DNA of 64,000 nucleotides from Streptomyces sp. CB03234 (GTDB taxonomy: Bacteria; Actinomycetota; Actinomycetes; Streptomycetales; Streptomycetaceae), in contig NZ_LIYH01000003.1 of assembly GCF_001905885.1 (NCBI RefSeq), positions 124,001-188,000 of the forward strand, written 5' to 3'. The notes beneath the pieces were generated by a model that worked only from the letters and a program-made list of their open reading frames with translations, was not told the DNA's origin and made no database searches. Shown in pieces: positions 60,858-64,000 of this stretch (positions within the stretch are counted from its first letter, which is position 1; every line of letters starts with the position of its first letter). The translations under genes and the position numbers were made by a program.

Positions 60858-60991
60858 CCGGTCGCCTTCAGGCACGGCCGCGTAACGGGTCGCCATTACG
60901 CGCGGCCGCGTAGCCTGCGCCTTTACGCGGCCGCGTAAGGGGGCGCCATTACGCGGCCGCGTAACCGGCTCCCTTATGCGCGGCCGCGTAA
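60848..60991. repeat. Array of six GGCCGCGTAA repeats
   Basis: GGCCGCGTA(A) recurs at 60848, 60876, 60904, 60929, 60955 and 60982 (25-28 bp apart). Several copies extend to the 16-base palindrome TTACGCGGCCGCGTAA, with related GGTCGCC/GGCGCC spacers. The array runs from the helicase stop codon into the gap before the SCO5918-type gene. Confidence 0.9.
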
Positions 60992-61112
60992 TCCGCGCCC
61001 TTGCAAGCCCTTATGGGCTCTCAGGCGCACGTGCACGTATCTGCTGTTCCCTCCGAACCAGTCACGGGCCGGCTCAGCTCCGCGCCCCTCTCCCTCAACT
61101 TGCCGAGGCACC

Positions 61113-61436
61113 ATGCGCTGCGTCATCGCCCGTTTCCCCTTCGACCTCGTCAAGCACGAGGTGCAGGAATCGATGAAGGGCATCAAGCCCGAGCCCATCA
61201 CGGGCGAGTCCGTGATCATCGGCCGCCGCCACTATCCGGTGAAGCAGGTCGGTGAGGTCATCACGAGGCAGGACCGCCGTGACTTCACCGCCGCCGAAGT
61301 GACCCGGGCACTCACCCGCCTCGGCTTCACGTGCAACAAGGCGCCGGCCCTCGCCGCCGCCGACACCGTCGCCGCCCTCACACCGCTCCAGGCGGCATCG
61401 GCGATGCTCGGCACACCGGCCGCCCACCAGGTGTGA
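61113..61436 (+). CDS. SCO5918 family protein
   Basis: This 107-residue basic protein (MRCVIARFPFDLVKHEVQES, ITGESVIIGRRHYPVKQVGE, ITRQDRRDFTAAEVTRALTRLGF) corresponds to a small conserved Streptomyces protein found beside a cold-shock/DEAD-box helicase pair (SCO5918 in S. coelicolor, from memory). Function unknown; the basic N-terminal half suggests nucleic acid binding. ATG 61113 follows GAGG. The repeat array separates it from the helicase gene. Confidence 0.82.
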   Translation: MRCVIARFPFDLVKHEVQESMKGIKPEPITGESVIIGRRHYPVKQVGEVITRQDRRDFTAAEVTRALTRLGFTCNKAPALAAADTVAALTPLQAASAMLGTPAAHQV

Positions 61437-61447
61437 CGGAGGGGCGC

Positions 61448-62323
61448 TCACCCCAGGCACGCACCGAGCAGGCACACCTGCGTCGGTGATGCCGGTTCGT
61501 CCGCCGAGGAGCCCGGCAGAAGGTTCGCCAGTGAGGTGCCGGTGGGCGCCGTGGTGGTGTCTTCGCCGGGAGCGGGCGGTATGGGTGCCTCCGGGGCCGG
61601 GGTCGGGGCCGGGGTCGGTTCGGCGGCGGCCGGGGGCGCGGCGTCGGCGTTGCCGGTGTCCGTCCTCTTGGCCGGCTCGGCCGCGGCGGTGGCGTGGGGC
61701 GCCTGGCCAGCGGGCGCCGGAGGGTGGACCGTGGCGGCGTCCGGCCGGTGACCGGTGGCCGGCGAGGCAGGCGTCGCGGCGGCCGTGTTCTGCTGCCGGG
61801 TACTGGGATGCTGGGCGGCAGGGGTGTCCGTGGTGTCCGGCTGCGTGGACGACGAGTCGCCGGTCGCCGTCCGGGACGTGGACGTGGACGTCGGCGTGGC
61901 CACCGGCTCCGGTGGCGGAGCCGCGTGGGTGTGGCTGGTGGAAGGCCTGGCGCTCGGCAGCGCGGCCATGGTGAGGCCGCCGCCGACGAGGGCGACGGCC
62001 GTCGCGGCCACGGCCCGGCGCCGGTGTTTCTTCCACCGCGCCAGCTGCCTGCGTCGCGCGGCGCGGCCCTGGCCCTTGGGCGAGGCGCCGCTCTCGAAGT
62101 CGCTGGAGGAGCTGGGTACGGACACGTCCGACGCGCCCGGCCCGTCCGACGCGCCGGACCTGTCCGCCGTCGCGTCGTCGGATGCCTGCAGCGTCGCGGC
62201 GTGGGACGCCACCCCGCTGTGGAGGCGCGGGGCGGCAGGGGCTATGTCGGGGGCGTAGGCGCCGCAACCCGGACACACGAATGCCCCGTTGAGATTCCGG
62301 CGGCATGCGGAGCAATAGTCCAT
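61448..62323 (-). CDS. Zinc-ribbon, single-pass membrane protein (SCO2400-like)
   Basis: This 291-residue protein starts with two CxxC-type pairs (DYCSACRRNLNGAFVCPGCG) typical of a zinc ribbon, then a Ser/Asp-rich segment, a basic stretch (ARWKKHRRR), one membrane helix (AVAATAVALVGGGLTMAAL), and a long Pro/Ala/Thr-rich external tail ending TQVCLLGACLG. It resembles a streptomycete group I recall as SCO2400-like. Start ATG 62323; GTG 62344 is an alternative. Function unknown. Confidence 0.7.
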   Translation of the reverse strand: MDYCSACRRNLNGAFVCPGCGAYAPDIAPAAPRLHSGVASHAATLQASDDATADRSGASDGPGASDVSVPSSSSDFESGASPKGQGRAARRRQLARWKKHRRRAVAATAVALVGGGLTMAALPSARPSTSHTHAAPPPEPVATPTSTSTSRTATGDSSSTQPDTTDTPAAQHPSTRQQNTAAATPASPATGHRPDAATVHPPAPAGQAPHATAAAEPAKRTDTGNADAAPPAAAEPTPAPTPAPEAPIPPAPGEDTTTAPTGTSLANLLPGSSADEPASPTQVCLLGACLG

Positions 62324-62501
62324 CGGCGGTCTTTCTGTGTTCACGTTCGCACGCGGTGGGAGCGGCCAGTAACGCTAATGACGCCTGCCGGAGGTGACGC
62401 GCAGTCCTTGTGACGCTCCTGCGAAGATTCGACGCCATGAGGCCCGTGCACGTGAAACACGGGCCTCACCGGCGTACCGGGAGCACCCGACCGGAATTCG
62501 G

Positions 62502-62879
62502 TCAGATGCGACGTACCCGTGCGGCGATCCCGTGCCCGAGCAGCAGGTAAATCACCGCGGGCAGGCCGTAATTGAGGAGGACGCGCAGGCCTTCGGTCTC
62601 CATGGTGAAGATGTCCTGGGACCAGCCGGCCAGCCAGTCCGCCACACTCCGCACAAAACCGACGAAGACGTTTCCCTGGTTGGCGTCGAGCAAATACAGC
62701 AGGATCCATAGCGCCAGAAAACCTGCCGCGATGTCCGCAATCGTATGGATGGCCAAGGCCGCCCGATTCACTCCGGCGCCGTCCCTATGGGGCGCATAGG
62801 TGTTCCGGTTCGGGTCATAGGGGTTGTAGGGGTCATTCACGGGCATGCCCTCTTGGGGCTGGGGACGGGGATTGTTCAT
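62502..62879 (-). CDS. Small membrane protein
   Basis: The 125-residue product has a Pro/Asn/Tyr-rich N-terminus (NDPYNPYDPNRNTYAPHR) and two hydrophobic helices (IHTIADIAAGFLALWILLYL and VLLNYGLPAVIYLLLGHGIA) with an amphipathic segment between. ATG 62879 and ATG 62846 both have G-rich ribosome binding sites. Function unknown. Confidence 0.72.
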   Translation of the reverse strand: MNNPRPQPQEGMPVNDPYNPYDPNRNTYAPHRDGAGVNRAALAIHTIADIAAGFLALWILLYLLDANQGNVFVGFVRSVADWLAGWSQDIFTMETEGLRVLLNYGLPAVIYLLLGHGIAARVRRI

Positions 62880-63020
62880 GCCCCCCTGCTTGCCTCCTCC
62901 GCATGCGCGAAACGCTTTTCAAACCTCCGATTCGATATCGATTTCCAGCCCTGCGCAATCCAGGCATAGCCTGATATGACGGTTGTCCGGAGGCGGAGAA
63001 CGGGAGACGGGGAGTAAGAC

Positions 63021-64000
63021 GTGCACGGTGAATACAAGGTGCCCGGCGGCAAGCTCGTGGTCGTCGACCTCGACGCGGAGGACGGCGTCCTGCGCCGGGT
63101 GAGGGTCGGCGGGGACTTCTTCCTGGAGCCCGACGAGGCGCTGCTCGCCATCGATGGCGCCCTGGAGGGCGCACCGGCCGATACCGACGCGTCGGGGCTG
63201 GCCGCCCGGATCGACGCGGCGCTGCCGCCGGGGACGCAGATGTTCGGGCTCACCACCGAGGGGATCGGGGTCGCGGTACGGCGCGCCCTGGCGCACGCCA
63301 CCGACTGGACCGACTACGACTGGCAGCTCGTCCACGACGGGCCCCAGCCGCCCGCCCTGCACATGGCGCTCGACGAGGTCCTCACCGCCGAGGTCGCCGC
63401 CGGGCGCCGTCCGCCGACGCTGCGCGTGTGGGAATGGGGCGCGCCGGCCGTGGTGATCGGCAGCTTCCAGTCGCTGCGCAACGAGGTGGACACGGAGGCC
63501 GCCGAGCGGCACGGCATCGCCGTCGTACGCCGGATCAGTGGCGGCGGGGCCATGTTCATCGAGCCGGGCAACACCATCACGTACTCACTGTCCGTGCCCG
63601 ACGCCCTGGTGCAGGGGCTGTCCTTCACGGACAGCTACGCCTACCTCGACGACTGGGTGCTGGGCGCGTTCGGCGACATGGGCATCAAGGCCTGGTACCA
63701 GCCGCTCAACGACATCGCCACCGAGGCGGGCAAGATCGCCGGGGCGGCGCAGAAGCGCGTGGTGGGCGGCGAGGGAGCCGTACTGCACCATGTGACCATG
63801 GCGTACGACATCGACGCCGACAAGATGACGGACGTGCTGCGCATCGGCCGGGAGAAGCTCTCCGACAAGGGCACGAGGAGCGCGAAGAAGCGCGTCGACC
63901 CGCTGCGCCGCCAGACGGGGCTGCCCCGCGCGACGGTCATCGAGAAGATGATCGGCTCGTTCCGTGAGCGGTACGGGCTGTCCGAGGGCACGGTCACGGA
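63021..64000 (+). CDS. lplA: Lipoate-protein ligase A family protein, 3' end beyond window
   Basis: The visible 326 residues include an N-terminal domain of about 95 residues resembling the small accessory domain of lipoate ligases (GEYKVPGGKLVVVDLDAEDG, FFLEPDEALLAID) placed before, rather than after, the catalytic domain. The catalytic part has LHMALDEVL, RRISGGGAMFIEPGN and the lysine motif KIAGAAQKRVVGGEGAVLHH. It attaches lipoate to E2/GcvH proteins. The GTG at 63021 follows GGGGAG. The reading frame is open at the window end. Confidence 0.88.
   Translation, partial: MHGEYKVPGGKLVVVDLDAEDGVLRRVRVGGDFFLEPDEALLAIDGALEGAPADTDASGLAARIDAALPPGTQMFGLTTEGIGVAVRRALAHATDWTDYDWQLVHDGPQPPALHMALDEVLTAEVAAGRRPPTLRVWEWGAPAVVIGSFQSLRNEVDTEAAERHGIAVVRRISGGGAMFIEPGNTITYSLSVPDALVQGLSFTDSYAYLDDWVLGAFGDMGIKAWYQPLNDIATEAGKIAGAAQKRVVGGEGAVLHHVTMAYDIDADKMTDVLRIGREKLSDKGTRSAKKRVDPLRRQTGLPRATVIEKMIGSFRERYGLSEGTVT

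Noticed and set aside
9063..60991. CRISPR array
   Set aside because: The repeat arrays at 9.06 kb, 56.4 kb and 60.85 kb lack uniform unique spacers and no cas genes are present.

Overview
The window is 64 kb of very GC-rich chromosome with strong G/C third-position codon bias and frequent GTG starts. Gene content (ethylmalonyl-CoA operon next to psd/pssA, TROVE/Ro60 protein, LAL-type LuxR regulator, PucR regulators, an SCO5918-type protein beside a cold-shock gene and a DEAD-box helicase) points to Streptomyces or a close relative. I see no rRNA, ordinary tRNA, CRISPR array, insertion sequence, phage or large biosynthetic cluster.

Layout. 1-10.7 kb: housekeeping and stress genes (hemerythrin, SpoIIE-type phosphatase, MFS protein with three regulatory-like domains, SRPBCC protein, an SOS-box-preceded radical SAM gene, secreted peptidase-like hydrolase, Rid protein, GNAT, HEAT-repeat protein). 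11-22 kb: acetyl-CoA assimilation. A duplicated 3-hydroxyacyl-CoA dehydrogenase and a TetR regulator are followed by the tightly packed operon ccr-meaA-mcl-mch-mcd, then psd and pssA for phosphatidylethanolamine synthesis. 22.5-28.7 kb: a complete branched-chain amino acid/amide ABC importer (livKMHGF order) divergent from a PucR-type regulator. 28.7-35.7 kb: a xylooligosaccharide-type operon (bxlR-bxlEFG-bxlA) with CGAAACTTTCG operators and, beside it, a decayed cellulose-binding-module fragment that still has such an operator next to it.

35.7-41.3 kb: glycerate kinase, the Ro60 orthologue Rsr with a Y RNA gene immediately upstream whose effector module is a circularly permuted tRNA, then a row of NAD/ADP-ribose related genes (N-terminally truncated ADP-ribosylglycohydrolase, NUDIX, sirtuin). 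41.5-43.6 kb: alkylation repair (Ogt and an Ada-AlkA fusion). 43.7-58.2 kb: accessory and regulatory genes (P450, small secreted protein, DUF4242 protein, LAL regulator, PucR plus NCS1 permease, lysyl-oxidase-like protein, macrodomain, FAD oxidoreductase, inositol-phosphatase-like protein, gamma-glutamyltransferase with an internal minisatellite, MerR-like protein). 58.2-61.4 kb: a cold-shock locus (cspA with a long structured leader and strong terminator, a DEAD-box helicase whose Shine-Dalgarno is buried in a hairpin, a NotI-palindrome array, an SCO5918-type protein). 61.4-64 kb: two small hypothetical genes and a lipoate-protein ligase running off the end.

The most interesting items are the Y RNA/Rsr unit, the SOS box at the radical SAM gene, the paired operators two helical turns apart at the ccr promoter, the operator-plus-CBM2 relic beside the xylobiose operon, and the RNA structures of the cold-shock locus. 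All assignments are by reading motifs; no search was run.
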